In this document: piece by piece, positions 9,179 through 18,280 of the stretch
Numbering within the stretch: the stretch's first letter is position 1
Layout: every line of letters begins with the position of its first letter
Origin: Burkholderia stagnalis
GTDB lineage: Bacteria; Pseudomonadota; Gammaproteobacteria; Burkholderiales; Burkholderiaceae
Length of the DNA stretch: 64,000 nucleotides
NCBI RefSeq assembly: GCF_902830275.1
Contig: NZ_CADESW010000024.1
Location: forward strand, 1-64,000
Direction: 5' to 3'
The notes under the pieces: generated by a model
The model's input: only the letters and a program-made list of their open reading frames with translations
The model's database searches: none
What the model was told of the DNA's origin: nothing
Program-made: the position numbers and the translations under genes

Positions 9179-9285
9179 CGTTACCGTCCGCCGCGTTACG
9201 CGGCGCCGCAGAACCTGTCGGGGCGGCCCGCCTGCCCCGATGCGTGCAAGACGTGCGTGACATGCGCCATGCACGCGAAACCGCT

Positions 9286-9310
9286 GGCGGCCTGCGCTGC
9301 GCAGGCCGCC
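9286..9310. terminator. GC-rich perfect hairpin between OCD and dehydratase genes
   Basis: GGCGGCCTGCGC and its exact reverse complement separated by a single T; the working loop must be larger. It lies 108 bases past the OCD-family stop and 33 bases before the dehydratase start. Only CTTCCT follows, so it may be a weak terminator or an mRNA-stability element. Confidence 0.4.
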
Positions 9311-9342
9311 CTTCCTGATCGATTCCCTAGAGCGAGTGTTCG

Positions 9343-10320
9343 ATGAATCAGTTGCCTCTCCCCACCTACGCCGATGTCGCCGCCGCCGCGGCCCGCCTCG
9401 AAGGCCATGCGCACCGTACGCCGGTGATGACGTCGCGGACGATCAACGAGGAACTCGGCGCGCAGGTGTTCTTCAAGTGCGAGAACCTGCAGCGCATGGG
9501 GGCATTCAAGTTCCGCGGCGCGTTCAACGCGCTGTCCCGCTTCACCGACGAGCAGCGCCGCAACGGCGTGGTCGCCTTCTCGTCCGGCAACCATGCGCAG
9601 GCGATCGCGCTGTCGGCGCGGCTGCTCGGGATGCCCGCGACGATCGTGATGCCGAGCGACGCGCCGGCCGCGAAGGTCGAGGCAACGCGCGGCTACGGCG
9701 GCAACGTCGTGATGTACGACCGCTATACGGAAGATCGCGAGCAGATCGGCCGCAATCTCGCCGAACGTCACGGGCTCACGCTGGTCCCGCCGTACGATCA
9801 CCCGGACGTGATCGCGGGCCAGGGCACCGCGGCAGCCGAGCTGTATGCGGAAGTCGGGCCGCTCGACGCGCTGTTCATGCCGCTCGGCGGCGGCGGCCTG
9901 CTGTCCGGTTCGGCGCTGGCGACGCGCGAGCTGTCGCCGGCCACGCGGCTGTACGGCGTGGAGCCCGAGGCCGGCAACGACGCGCAGCAGTCGTTCCGCT
10001 CCGGCAAGATCGTGCACATCGACACGCCGAAGACCATCGCGGACGGCGCGCAGACGCAGCACCTCGGCAACCTGACGTTCCCGATCATCCGTCGCGACGT
10101 CGACGACATCCTGACGGCCAGCGACGCGCAACTGATCGACTGCATGCGTTTCTTCGCATTGCGTATGAAGATTATCGTCGAGCCGACCGGCTGCCTCGGC
10201 CTGGCCGCCGCGCGGCAGATGAAGGAGCAGCTCGCGGGCAAGCGCGTCGGCGTGATCATCAGCGGCGGCAACGTCGATCTGGAGAAGTTCTGCGCGCTGG
10301 TGGCGCAGCCGGCGGCGTAA
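9343..10320 (+). CDS. threonine/hydroxyaspartate dehydratase-family PLP enzyme
   Basis: 325 residues, fold-type II PLP enzyme that eliminates water and ammonia from a beta-hydroxy amino acid. The PLP lysine is in GAFKFRGAFNAL, the phosphate loop is PLGGGGLLSG, and FSSGNHAQAIAL is present. The short length and lack of an ACT domain separate it from biosynthetic IlvA. The sequence resembles threo-3-hydroxyaspartate ammonia-lyases and serine racemases more than catabolic threonine deaminase. With the OCD-family gene upstream it could act on 3-hydroxyaspartate or threonine. The start at 9343 follows a weak GAGCGAG element. Confidence 0.88.
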   Translation: MNQLPLPTYADVAAAAARLEGHAHRTPVMTSRTINEELGAQVFFKCENLQRMGAFKFRGAFNALSRFTDEQRRNGVVAFSSGNHAQAIALSARLLGMPATIVMPSDAPAAKVEATRGYGGNVVMYDRYTEDREQIGRNLAERHGLTLVPPYDHPDVIAGQGTAAAELYAEVGPLDALFMPLGGGGLLSGSALATRELSPATRLYGVEPEAGNDAQQSFRSGKIVHIDTPKTIADGAQTQHLGNLTFPIIRRDVDDILTASDAQLIDCMRFFALRMKIIVEPTGCLGLAAARQMKEQLAGKRVGVIISGGNVDLEKFCALVAQPAA

Positions 10321-10460
10321 GCGTTCGGGCGTGCGCACGCACGCCTGAAAGAAGCCGCAGCATGCTGTCATGCGCACGACGCGGCGTCGTCACGCGGCGT
10401 TAAGTTTCGCGACCTAGACTGATGGAGTTGTTTCGCGGTTTTGTCGCGCAAGGAGTTGCC

Positions 10461-10712
10461 ATGAACACGCACGCGATCGCCGCCGCCCTGGCGGCCGTTT
10501 CTCTTTCGGCGTTCGCTCAACCGGGCGCTTTGACGTCCGGCTCCCCGTCCTCCGCACCATCGCTCACTGACGTGCCGCAAACGGCGGCGCAACTGCCCGG
10601 CGCCCTGCCTTCCACCAGCGGTGTCGTGCTCGCGAAAATCGATCAGAACAATACGCCGCCCGATCGCGGCGGCGACCCGAGCGGCCGGCAGCACGCGGGC
10701 ACGCGGATGTAA
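10461..10712 (+). CDS. small exported protein of unknown function
   Basis: 83 residues starting MNTHAIAAALAAVSLS, a clear Sec signal peptide that probably ends at AFAQ. The mature part is short, rich in Ser, Pro and Gly, without domains. AAGGAG lies 6 bases before the ATG, which fixes this start over an ATG 39 bases upstream. Typical of small Burkholderia exported proteins; function unknown. Confidence 0.65.
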   Translation: MNTHAIAAALAAVSLSAFAQPGALTSGSPSSAPSLTDVPQTAAQLPGALPSTSGVVLAKIDQNNTPPDRGGDPSGRQHAGTRM

Positions 10713-10757
10713 GCGCGCGACGGCGCGGGCTGCGCGCGTACTACCCGTTCGCATTCA

Positions 10758-11045
10758 AGGATCGAGACCGGTGTCGACGTGTTCGCGATTTCCGACGTCG
10801 CCAAGGATCTGGTCGTGCCGATCATGGACGCGCCGATCCGCATCGACCGCGACGCGCTGACGCTCGGCTATGCCGGCGTGTACTCGTCGTTCCTGCTGTT
10901 CGCGAAGCGCGCGGAGGCGAAGTACAAGGTGCCGGCGCGCGACATCCTCGTCGAACTGGGCGGGCAGCGGCTCGTCGGCGGGCAGGAAGACATGATCGAG
11001 GATGCGGCGCCGACGATGGCGCGGGCGCAGGGGGTGGCGGTGTGA
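10758..11045 (+). pseudogene. C-terminal fragment of 4-hydroxy-2-oxovalerate aldolase
   Basis: About 95 codons reading RIETGVDVFAISDVAKDL, APIRIDRDALTLGYAGVYSS, ARDILVELGGQRLVGGQEDM, then the stop. This is the C-terminal communication domain of DmpG/BphI-type aldolases of the meta-cleavage pathway. The TIM-barrel catalytic part is absent and no start exists, so it is a relic. With the broken bphC at 12.3-13.3 kb it suggests a lost aromatic-degradation operon. Confidence 0.75.
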
Positions 11046-11181
11046 GCGTTCGGAAAGCGGTTTCCCGAATCCGCGTGACGGCCCCGGGCCGCTGATCTCA
11101 CTATGACGCCGCGGCGGGCCACGCCGCCGCGTCGTGCGAATCCGGCGGGGACCGCTCCCCGCCTTCGTCATGCCGCGTCGA

Positions 11182-11439
11182 TCAGCGGCGCGGCGGGCCG
11201 CTGCGGGCCGGCGCGCGTTCGTCCTTGTGCCGGTAGTTGATGCGACCCTTCGTCAGGTCGTATACCGACAGCTCCAGCGTGACGCGGTCACCCGCGAGGA
11301 TGCGGATATGGTTCTTGCGCATGCGGCCCGACGCATACGCGCCCACCACAGCACCGTTTTCCAGCGTGACGCGATATTTGCTGTCCGGCAGCACTTCGTC
11401 GACGATTCCGTCCAATTCCAGCAGTTCTTCTTTTGCCAA
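11182..11439 (-). CDS. infA: translation initiation factor IF-1 paralogue
   Basis: 85 residues with an OB fold: AKEELLELDGIVDEVLPDSK, RMRKNHIRILAGDRVTLELS and a basic Arg/Pro-rich tail of about 14 residues beyond the usual 72-residue IF-1. IF-1 binds the 30S A site during initiation. The only start that fits the family is a TTG at 11439, 7 bases after a GGAGG element; an ATG at 11508 would add a signal-like sequence and is rejected. TTG initiation suggests autoregulated or low expression. It stands near the csp gene, both possibly cold- or stress-related. Confidence 0.88.
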   Translation of the reverse strand: MAKEELLELDGIVDEVLPDSKYRVTLENGAVVGAYASGRMRKNHIRILAGDRVTLELSVYDLTKGRINYRHKDERAPARSGPPRR

Positions 11440-11892
11440 ACCAATTCCTCCAGACAAGGTGATTGAGATCGCAGCTGCAACGGTCGCCGGGCGCATGCGC
11501 CCGTGCAAGCGCGTGCTCGAGCCGGCTCGCGATCGGAGCCCGGCGCGTCGCTGCGTGGTGCGATCGGAAAGGCGGTGCCGACGGTGCCGCCAAAATCAAG
11601 GCCGCGCCGGTATCGGCATGGCCTCGGGCCGCTCGGGTTGCTGCGATTGTTTCGATGCGAGACGCCCGGCGCTTTCGCCGAGATGCCTCGTTGCGCGTCA
11701 TGCGGGCGCGCGATGGGTGGAGCGCCTGGCGATGGGTGCGTCGCGGATCTCGCGATGCGCCGCGTCATTCGCCGGCGATACGGGCTACGGGTGCGCCCAT
11801 GAGCACTGGACGCTCGATCGGGAGGCGATTGCCGCCGTATGCCGACTGCAATCGCCAGGATGCGGCAGGCGCCGCGAGGCGGCATCTGCGCG

Positions 11893-11920
11893 GCGCCGGC
11901 CCCGTTCGGGAGGCCGGCGC
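11893..11920 (-). terminator. stem-loop after the csp gene; remaining gap 11440-11928 empty
   Basis: Perfect 9-bp stem GCGCCGGCC / GGCCGGCGC starting 9 bases past the csp stop codon. No T-run follows, so it may protect the 3' end rather than terminate. The remainder of the gap between infA and csp shows no supported gene. Confidence 0.45.
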
Positions 11921-11928
11921 GGTACGAC

Positions 11929-12132
11929 TTACTGCGGCGTGATGTTCGACGCTTGCAGGCCCTTCGGGCCGCGCTTCACTTCGTAGCTGACCTTCTGGCC
12001 TTCGGCCAGGGTCTTGAAGCCCGTGCCGCGGATTTCCGAGAAGTGTGCGAACAGATCGTCGCCGCCGTTATCCGGGGAGATGAAGCCGAAACCCTTGGTT
12101 TCGTTGAACCACTTGACGGTACCGGTATCCAT
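11929..12132 (-). CDS. cspA: cold-shock protein (CspA family)
   Basis: 67 residues, one cold-shock domain with both RNA-binding motifs, KGFGFI and DLFAHF. Binds single-stranded nucleic acid and melts RNA structure. The length is standard. At least 160 bases of gene-free sequence precede the ATG (GGAAATATTTC just before it), as is usual for csp transcripts with a long regulatory 5' leader; the leader function here is inference. Confidence 0.96.
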   Translation of the reverse strand: MDTGTVKWFNETKGFGFISPDNGGDDLFAHFSEIRGTGFKTLAEGQKVSYEVKRGPKGLQASNITPQ

Positions 12133-12296
12133 GAAATATTTCCTTAAAACAAATAATCAAACTCGCGCCCTGTCCGGGCACGAACAAAGAGTCAAAGAGG
12201 GAGAGACCAACGACTGCCGCACGCAGCGGCCAATGATGAGCAATCGAGCATCTTGAAGACTTCGGTCACGGACACTACCCTTCGCCGGGCATTCCG

Positions 12297-13287
12297 TCAA
12301 GCTGATTCGATGCGACGGGGTGGCGCAGGCAGCCGCCGGCGCCCCGACAAAAGGGCCGGGGCGCTTGCGCCGCCGCCCTCCCGCTGCCCGGTGGCGGCGC
12401 CCTCACGGGTCGATTCGACCCTTACCGCTCGAACACGTGATGCAGCGCCGGCGGCGCCCTCGCCGTCCCGGATCCGCATCTCGAACGCCTTGCGCGCGAC
12501 GCTCGACGGCCGCACGTCCGACGAGATCATCTGGTCGTTGCAGTGCCGGCCGGCGTCGTGGGCAGCTTCACGTCGTGCGCGGCGGCGCGGTCGAGCGCGC
12601 CGCCGATTCGTCCATCGAATCGACTTCGGCCATCACGTGCACGCAGCCCGACGGCGCGGCCATCTCGAACAGTGCGATGCTGTGACGGCGCGCGTTGCGG
12701 CAGTGCATGAAGTGGATGCGCTTCTCCGGTTCCGCCGGATCGGGCGTGAATTTCACGCGGTAGACGCGGTAGATGTCGGACAGCTCGAAGCCGAGCACGT
12801 CGCGCACGATCGCGTCGGGCGCGCCGAACTGCGGCGCGGGCAGCACCGCGTGGCCGAGGCCCATGCTGCCGGTGACGAAGCGCGGCACGCCGAGCGGCGA
12901 CACGAAGCGGCGAAAGTCGCAGCGCCCGCCCCAGTACAGCTCGTGGCGGTTGCCGGACGGATCCTCGCGCCACACCATCGCTCGCACGCGGCGCAGTGCG
13001 GCTTCGTCGCGGGTCGCCCGGATCGGCTCGACGGCCGCGCGCTGCAGCGCCGCGCAGGCCGCGTCGAACGCGGCGGCGTCGGCCAGCTCCCAGCCCGATG
13101 CGTGATAGCAGTCCGCGTTGCCGGGAACGATCAGGTAGCGGAAATCACGCTCGTCCATCTTCAGGTACAGCGCGCCGTCGGGCGTATCGAGCGCCTGCAT
13201 GCCCAGCATGTCTTGCGCGTAGCGGCGCCACGCATCGACGCGCGTCGCCTTGGCGACGACGTAGCCGAGCGCACGGACCTCGATCAT
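12297..13287 (-). pseudogene. bphC: bphC-like 2,3-dihydroxybiphenyl dioxygenase, frameshifted
   Basis: The open part from 13287 (MIEVRALGYVVAKATRV) to 12568 covers about 230 of the normal ~290 residues of a type I extradiol dioxygenase. His ligands in GLGHAVLP and CVHVMAEVD are present. After SMDE the frame breaks; the expected GALDRAAAHDVKLPTT is in a second frame and GRHCNDQMIS in a third, both on the same strand. The segment carrying the Glu iron ligand (EYG region) is lost, so the product should be inactive. With the aldolase relic nearby this looks like a dismantled meta-cleavage operon. Confidence 0.8.
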
Positions 13288-13871
13288 GTCGGCCTCCTCC
13301 AGGTTCAGAATCCGTTGTTCGTGAAAGGATTCTGGCCGGCCGGGGGCGCGTCACATCGTCTGTTGGGACGAGAGGCGGCGGGGTTGGGCGCCGATGCGGT
13401 TTTCGAACCGATTCCGTCGATTGAATCTTGCGGCGTGCATTTGAAACGATGCGAGACGGAATTCGATTAATTTTTTCCGGCGTTATTACGCGAACAAACC
13501 AACCGCACATAAATTACCGAAAATAATAACTCTTATTAAATAATATTATATTAACAAATTCATTTTCAAGATATAGATTTTCATTCATTGCTTTTGCAAT
13601 TGCATTGAAGGCGAACCAGATAAATACAAATCTGCGATCAAGCCCTACCGGCCAATGAAGATCATTAAATAATCAATTAAAACAAGGCGCCTATCTGCCC
13701 ACCGGCTCGATTAATCGGCAACAACAAAGAGAGTCATTGGAAGCGTTTCCAAGCCATGTCCTCGCAATGCATTTAATTCGCCCGGCATATTTTCATGCCA
13801 GCTGAGGGGCGCCTAATGTTCGATAAATATTTCGAATCTCAGAAATTCATAAGTTTGAAAAGGAGATTCAA
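13288..13871. other. AT-rich intergenic region before the secreted protease
   Basis: From about 13440 to 13870 base composition falls sharply (runs such as ATAATATTATATTAAC) against the high-GC surroundings. No gene is visible. The region ends with AAAAGGAG 6 bases before the protease ATG. It probably holds the protease promoter and is the sort of DNA bound by H-NS-like silencers. Confidence 0.6.
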
Positions 13872-15014
13872 ATGAGCAAGTTGATCAATAAAATCGCTGT
13901 CGCCGCGTTGGGTTCGCTGCTCGCAAGCGGTGCGCTGGCCCAGCAAATCAGGACGCACGGGGCCGTCACGCAGATCACGTTACCCGAGCGTGCCCTGCAA
14001 GTTGCCGCGATCGATTTCAAGAACGCCAAGCCGATGCCGTTGCCAAGGCCGATCACTGCGCCGGCTTCGATGCTGGATTCGCTGATGTACAACGCCCGGC
14101 CGGCGCTCGGCGTGCCGGGCTTTGCGCAAGGCGGCGCCGGGGACGGGAAGCAAAGGCCCGTGCAACTCGTCGCGCCCATCGATTTGAGCCAGACCGGCGT
14201 CCAGCCGCAGGAATTCGGAACGTCGAATCAGCCCTATACCACCAGCCAGGTGAATGCATACGGCAACAATACGCAGTATTACTATCCGTTCCGCGCAGCC
14301 GGCAAGCTGTTCTTCAACATCGGCTCGGCGACTTATCTGTGCTCTGCGTCGCTGATCAAACCGGGGGTAGTCGTCACGGCCGCGCACTGCGTCGCGAATT
14401 TCGGCCAGCGGCAGTTCTACTCGAACTGGGTATTCGTTCCCGCCTATAGCAACGGAAGCGCGCCCTATGGCACATGGTACGGCGCGTCCGCCACCGTCAT
14501 GACGTCCTACTACGACGGCTCCGATCCATGCGCCGTTGCCGGCGTCATCTGCCAGGACGACATCGCCGTGATCGTGCTGTCGCCGCAAGGCGGATCGTAT
14601 GCGGGCAACAGCGCCGGATGGTATGGCTATGGATGGAACGGCTATAGCTACAACCCGTCGGGGTTCGCGCTGATCGACCAGCTCGGCTACCCGGTGGCGC
14701 TGGATAGCGGCGTCTACATGGAGCGCAACGAATCGCAAGGTTTCGTGTCCGCCAGCAACTCGAACAACACGATCATCGGTTCGCTGATGACCGGGGGTTC
14801 GAGCGGCGGCCCGTGGCTCGTCAACCTCGGCATGCCGCCGGCACTCAGCGGCACGGGTTTCGGCAACGCAGCGTCGCACAACGTCGTGGTGGGCGTGACG
14901 AGCTGGGGTTATACGGACACGACGGTGAAGCAGCAAGGCGCGTCGCCGTTCACGAGCGGCAACATCGTGACGCTCGTGAATACCGTATGCGGCAGCACGC
15001 CGGCAGCGTGTTGA
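13872..15014 (+). CDS. secreted trypsin-like serine protease
   Basis: 380 residues: signal peptide ending about ALAQ, a propeptide-like region of ~130 residues, then an S1 chymotrypsin/trypsin fold. The catalytic triad is visible: His172 in VVTAAHCVANF, Asp230 in QDDIAVIVL and Ser311 in GGSSGGPW. A Tyr/Gly/Asn-rich insert (WYGYGWNGYSYN) lies between Asp and Ser. Probably an extracellular or periplasmic endopeptidase. An AAAAGGAG ribosome site fixes the start. It stands alone behind an AT-rich leader, suggesting acquisition by transfer or xenogeneic silencing. Confidence 0.88.
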   Translation: MSKLINKIAVAALGSLLASGALAQQIRTHGAVTQITLPERALQVAAIDFKNAKPMPLPRPITAPASMLDSLMYNARPALGVPGFAQGGAGDGKQRPVQLVAPIDLSQTGVQPQEFGTSNQPYTTSQVNAYGNNTQYYYPFRAAGKLFFNIGSATYLCSASLIKPGVVVTAAHCVANFGQRQFYSNWVFVPAYSNGSAPYGTWYGASATVMTSYYDGSDPCAVAGVICQDDIAVIVLSPQGGSYAGNSAGWYGYGWNGYSYNPSGFALIDQLGYPVALDSGVYMERNESQGFVSASNSNNTIIGSLMTGGSSGGPWLVNLGMPPALSGTGFGNAASHNVVVGVTSWGYTDTTVKQQGASPFTSGNIVTLVNTVCGSTPAAC

Positions 15015-15095
15015 CGGCCGCCCGACGTAACGCGTCGCGCGTGGCTTTGCGCTCGTCGTGCCGATCGGCACCGCTGGTCGGCGCTTCGCGCGACG

Positions 15096-15475
15096 CTAAT
15101 CGAACGGATTCGCCAGCCGGACCCCTGTCTTCGCGAAATCGTCGACGTTGCGGGTCACGACCGTCAGGTCGTCGATGAGCGCCGTTGCGGCGATCAGCTT
15201 GTCGAGCGCATGCTCCGGATGCGGGACGCGCAGGTGGCCCCACCGCTGGCCGCTGGCCGCTGGCCGCTGTCGATGTCGCTGTCGCTATCGCTATCGCTAT
15301 CGCTATCGCTATCGAATGTCGATGTCGATGTCGATGTCGATGTCGATGTCGATGTCGATGTCGATGTCGATCGGCAGGATGTTCGGCGCGTAGTCGGACA
15401 GGATCGTCGCGAGCCATGCCTCGAGCGTCGACGCCTGCCGGAGATCGCCGCGAACCGGCTGCCGGCCGCGCGCTG
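15096..15475 (-). pseudogene. vapC-type PIN-domain toxin relic split by microsatellites
   Basis: Two parts of a PIN-domain protein remain. STLEAWLATILSDYAPNILP (about 15430-15372) is followed by an (Ile-Asp)n run from a hexamer repeat that ends in a stop. Beyond the repeat, in another frame, the C-terminus resumes as QRWGHLRVPHPEHALDKLIA and ends TGVRLANPFD* at 15096. The N-terminal third and any vapB antitoxin are missing; the piece abuts the hpd stop codon. It cannot encode a working toxin. Confidence 0.7.
15244..15368. repeat. compound microsatellite inside the vapC relic
   Basis: In order on the plus strand: CGCTGGC x3 plus a partial copy (15244-15264), GCTATC x5 (15284-15313), an imperfect AATGTC, then GATGTC x8 (15321-15368). 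The heptamer changes reading frame per unit while the hexamers do not. Slipped-strand change in copy number is expected. Confidence 0.95.
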
Positions 15476-15489
15476 AGCCGCGTGCCCGC

Positions 15490-16617
15490 TCAGCCGATGT
15501 CGCGCGCCTGCGCGAGCGCCGCCAGGTTCCCTTCCCCGAACCCGTGATGCCCCCGGCGCTGGACGATCTCGAAGAAGATCTCGCCCGGCCGGCGCTTGAC
15601 GAAGGTCTGGAAGAACAGCTTCGGCACGCCGTCGTCGCCGATCTCGCCGTCGATCAGCACCGCCCGGCTGCGCAGCGCGCCGAGATCGACGCCGTGCCCC
15701 GGCAGCCGCGCATCGACCGCGTCGTAGTAGCGCGCGGGCGGCTCGATGAACTCGACGCCGTTCGCGCGCAGCCGGTCGACGCACGACAGGATGTCGTCCG
15801 TCGCAAGCGCGACGTGCTGCACGCCCTCGCCCGGATGATCCGGCAGGTACGCGTGCATCAGCTCGGTGCGGCGCGTGCCCTCCTCGTAGACGGGAATCCG
15901 CAGCGCGCCGCACGGCGACACCATCACGCGCGATTCCTCCGACACGTGCCAGTGCGCGTCGATCTCGTGGATTTCGCGGAAATGCAGCAGGTCGTGGTAG
16001 AAGTCCAGCCATTCCTGCATGCGCCCCGCGCCGACCGTCTGCGTGAAATGGTCGACCTGCTGCAGCCCGGTGCCCGCGAAGTCGAGATCGGTGTGCGCAG
16101 TGGCGACGTCGATCGGCCGGAAGTCGATGTCGAAGATCGAGATGTCGCCGACGCCGCCGCGCTGGCCGTCCCGCCCGCGCCAGCGGTCGACGAAGTACAG
16201 ATGCGAATCGCCGATGCCCTGGATCGCCGGGATCTTCAGCTCGCCGACGCCGACCCGCTCGCCCTCGAACGCCCACGCGCCGAGCGTGATCGCCCGCTCG
16301 AACGCGCGCCGCGCATTGGCCACGCGCAGGCCGATCGCGCACACCCCCATCCCGTACTCCTGCGCATAGCGCGCGGCGAACGAATCGGGCTCGGCGTTGA
16401 TCAGGAAATGCATCTGGCCCTGCCGATACAGCGTGACGGCCTTGCTCACGTGCCGGGCGATCGCCTTGAAGCCGAGCTGCTCGAAGCGTTGCGCGAGCGC
16501 CTGCGGCACGGGCGCCGCGAACTCGACGAATTCCAGGCCGGCCATCCCGAGCGGATTGGCGGCCGGATCGTCGACGGGCGGCGTATCGCTGGACAAGGGG
16601 GGATGAGTGCCGAGCAT
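15490..16617 (-). CDS. hpd: 4-hydroxyphenylpyruvate dioxygenase
   Basis: Converts 4-hydroxyphenylpyruvate to homogentisate in tyrosine catabolism; Fe(II)-dependent, two vicinal-oxygen-chelate domains. 375 residues, normal length. Iron ligands are the His in QQVDHFTQTV, the His in EGVQHVALATDDI and the C-terminal Glu in GEIFFEIVQRRG. Typical C-terminus GFGEGNLAALAQA. Start at 16617 (MLGTHPPLSS) is chosen because the fold begins shortly after it; the open frame extends 76 codons further without homology. The gap 16618-16972 to the divergent transporter gene holds only promoter-like sequence. Confidence 0.95.
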   Translation of the reverse strand: MLGTHPPLSSDTPPVDDPAANPLGMAGLEFVEFAAPVPQALAQRFEQLGFKAIARHVSKAVTLYRQGQMHFLINAEPDSFAARYAQEYGMGVCAIGLRVANARRAFERAITLGAWAFEGERVGVGELKIPAIQGIGDSHLYFVDRWRGRDGQRGGVGDISIFDIDFRPIDVATAHTDLDFAGTGLQQVDHFTQTVGAGRMQEWLDFYHDLLHFREIHEIDAHWHVSEESRVMVSPCGALRIPVYEEGTRRTELMHAYLPDHPGEGVQHVALATDDILSCVDRLRANGVEFIEPPARYYDAVDARLPGHGVDLGALRSRAVLIDGEIGDDGVPKLFFQTFVKRRPGEIFFEIVQRRGHHGFGEGNLAALAQARDIG

Positions 16618-16972
16618 TCCAGTCTCCGGGGGCAAGCGGTCGTTGACGATGCGCCGGGCGCAGTGCTGCCCGGCCTGCGCGGCACCGGACCTTCGGCCCG
16701 TGCCGCCAATGTGTTCAATGGTGCCGATTTTAACCAGATCGTTCATGCCGGCACACCTCGGCCGAACGGCCAGGTGTTTCGTCCCGCTCAGTGCAAACCC
16801 GGAAAGCGTTCGATAAACGCACGCATTTGAACGATAATCGCGCAATTTGGCCGTCCGGCCGATTGCCGCGCCGCCACGCCGGCCCTATGCTCCGGTCACC
16901 CATCGCCTTCAATGCAGCATCGGACGCGGCGCCGCCACGATTCCATGATGCGCCGTGCCAGGAGACATCACC

Positions 16973-18280
16973 ATGACCCCAGCCTTTGACACCCTCGACA
17001 CCGCAGGCACCGCGCGGGCGCGCAGCCAGGCCCGCAAGGCGGCGCTCGGCAGCTTCGTCGGCGCCGTCGTCGACTGGTACGACTTCCTGCTGTACGGGAT
17101 CGTCGCCGCGCTCGTGTTCAATTCCGAGTTCTTCCCGAAGGTCAGCCCGACGATGGGCACGCTCGCGGCGTTCGCGACATTCGGCGTCGGCTTTCTGTTC
17201 CGCCCGCTCGGCGGTGTCGTGTTCGGCCATTACGGCGACCGTTTCGGCCGCAAGCGGATGCTCGTGCTGACGGTGATGCTGATGGGGCTGTCGACCGTCG
17301 CGATCGGCCTGCTGCCGACCTTCGCGACGATCGGCTGGTGGGCGCCGGTGCTGCTCGTCGCGATGCGTGCGCTGCAGGGCTTCGCGGTCGGCGGCGAATG
17401 GGGCGGCGCGGCGCTGATGGCCGTCGAGAGCGCGCCGCGCAAGAAGAAGGCGTTCTACAGCAGCGGCGTGCAGGTCGGCTACGGCGTCGGCCTCGTGCTC
17501 GCGACGGGCATCGTGTCGATTCTCGGCCACACGTTCGGCGATGCGGCGTTCAAGGCATGGGCGTGGCGCCTGCCGTTCGTGTTCAGCATCGTGCTGGTGC
17601 TGATCGGCCTGTGGGTGCGCCGCAGCATGGACGAGTCGCAGGAGTTCGTCGAGAAGGTCGAGCACGCGAACCGCAAGGTGCGCATGCCGGTGCTGGAAGC
17701 GCTGACGCGCCACCCGAAGGCGTTCCTGCTGATCATCGCGCTGCGCCTTGCCGAGCTGTTCACGATGTATATCGTCACCGCGTTCGCGCTCAGCTATTCG
17801 ACCACCAACCTCGGCATGTCGCGCGACCTGTTCCTGAACATCGGCCTGCTGGTCGGCGCGGTGAGCTGCGTGACGATCCCCTGCTTTGCATGGCTCGCCG
17901 ACCGTTTCGGCCTGCGCCGCATCTACCTGATCGGCGCGCTGATCGGCCTCGCGTCCGCGGTGCCGTTCTTCGTCGCGCTCGAGGCCCGGTCGATCGCGTG
18001 GATCGTGATCTTCTCGGTGCTGCTCGCGAACGTCGCGCACGACATGGTCGTGAGCGTCCAGCAGCCGCTCTTCACCGAGCTGTTCGGCGCGGAATACCGC
18101 TACAGCGGCGCGGGCGTCGGCTACCAGTTCGCGAGCGTGGTCGGCGGCGGCTTCACGCCGTTCATCGCGGTCGCCCTCACCAGCTTCGCCGGCGGTTCGT
18201 GGCACCTCGTCGCGGGCTACCTCGCGGCCGGTTGCCTGATTTCGCTGGTCGTTGCCGCGCGGATGCGGACGGCAAACTGA
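16973..18280 (+). CDS. MHS-family MFS transporter (metabolite:H+ symporter)
   Basis: 435 residues, 12 predicted TM helices. The N-terminal signature GSFVGAVVDWYDFLLYG and the loop FGHYGDRFGRKRML mark the ShiA/KgtP/ProP subfamily of inner-membrane symporters for organic acids. The ATG at 16973 has AGGAGA 7 bases before it; the ATG at 16955 does not. Divergent from hpd, so transport of an aromatic precursor such as hydroxyphenylpyruvate or shikimate is conceivable but unproven. Confidence 0.93.
   Translation: MTPAFDTLDTAGTARARSQARKAALGSFVGAVVDWYDFLLYGIVAALVFNSEFFPKVSPTMGTLAAFATFGVGFLFRPLGGVVFGHYGDRFGRKRMLVLTVMLMGLSTVAIGLLPTFATIGWWAPVLLVAMRALQGFAVGGEWGGAALMAVESAPRKKKAFYSSGVQVGYGVGLVLATGIVSILGHTFGDAAFKAWAWRLPFVFSIVLVLIGLWVRRSMDESQEFVEKVEHANRKVRMPVLEALTRHPKAFLLIIALRLAELFTMYIVTAFALSYSTTNLGMSRDLFLNIGLLVGAVSCVTIPCFAWLADRFGLRRIYLIGALIGLASAVPFFVALEARSIAWIVIFSVLLANVAHDMVVSVQQPLFTELFGAEYRYSGAGVGYQFASVVGGGFTPFIAVALTSFAGGSWHLVAGYLAAGCLISLVVAARMRTAN

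Noticed and set aside
15244..15368. CRISPR-like tandem repeats
   Set aside because: Contiguous 6-7 base units without spacers; this is a microsatellite.
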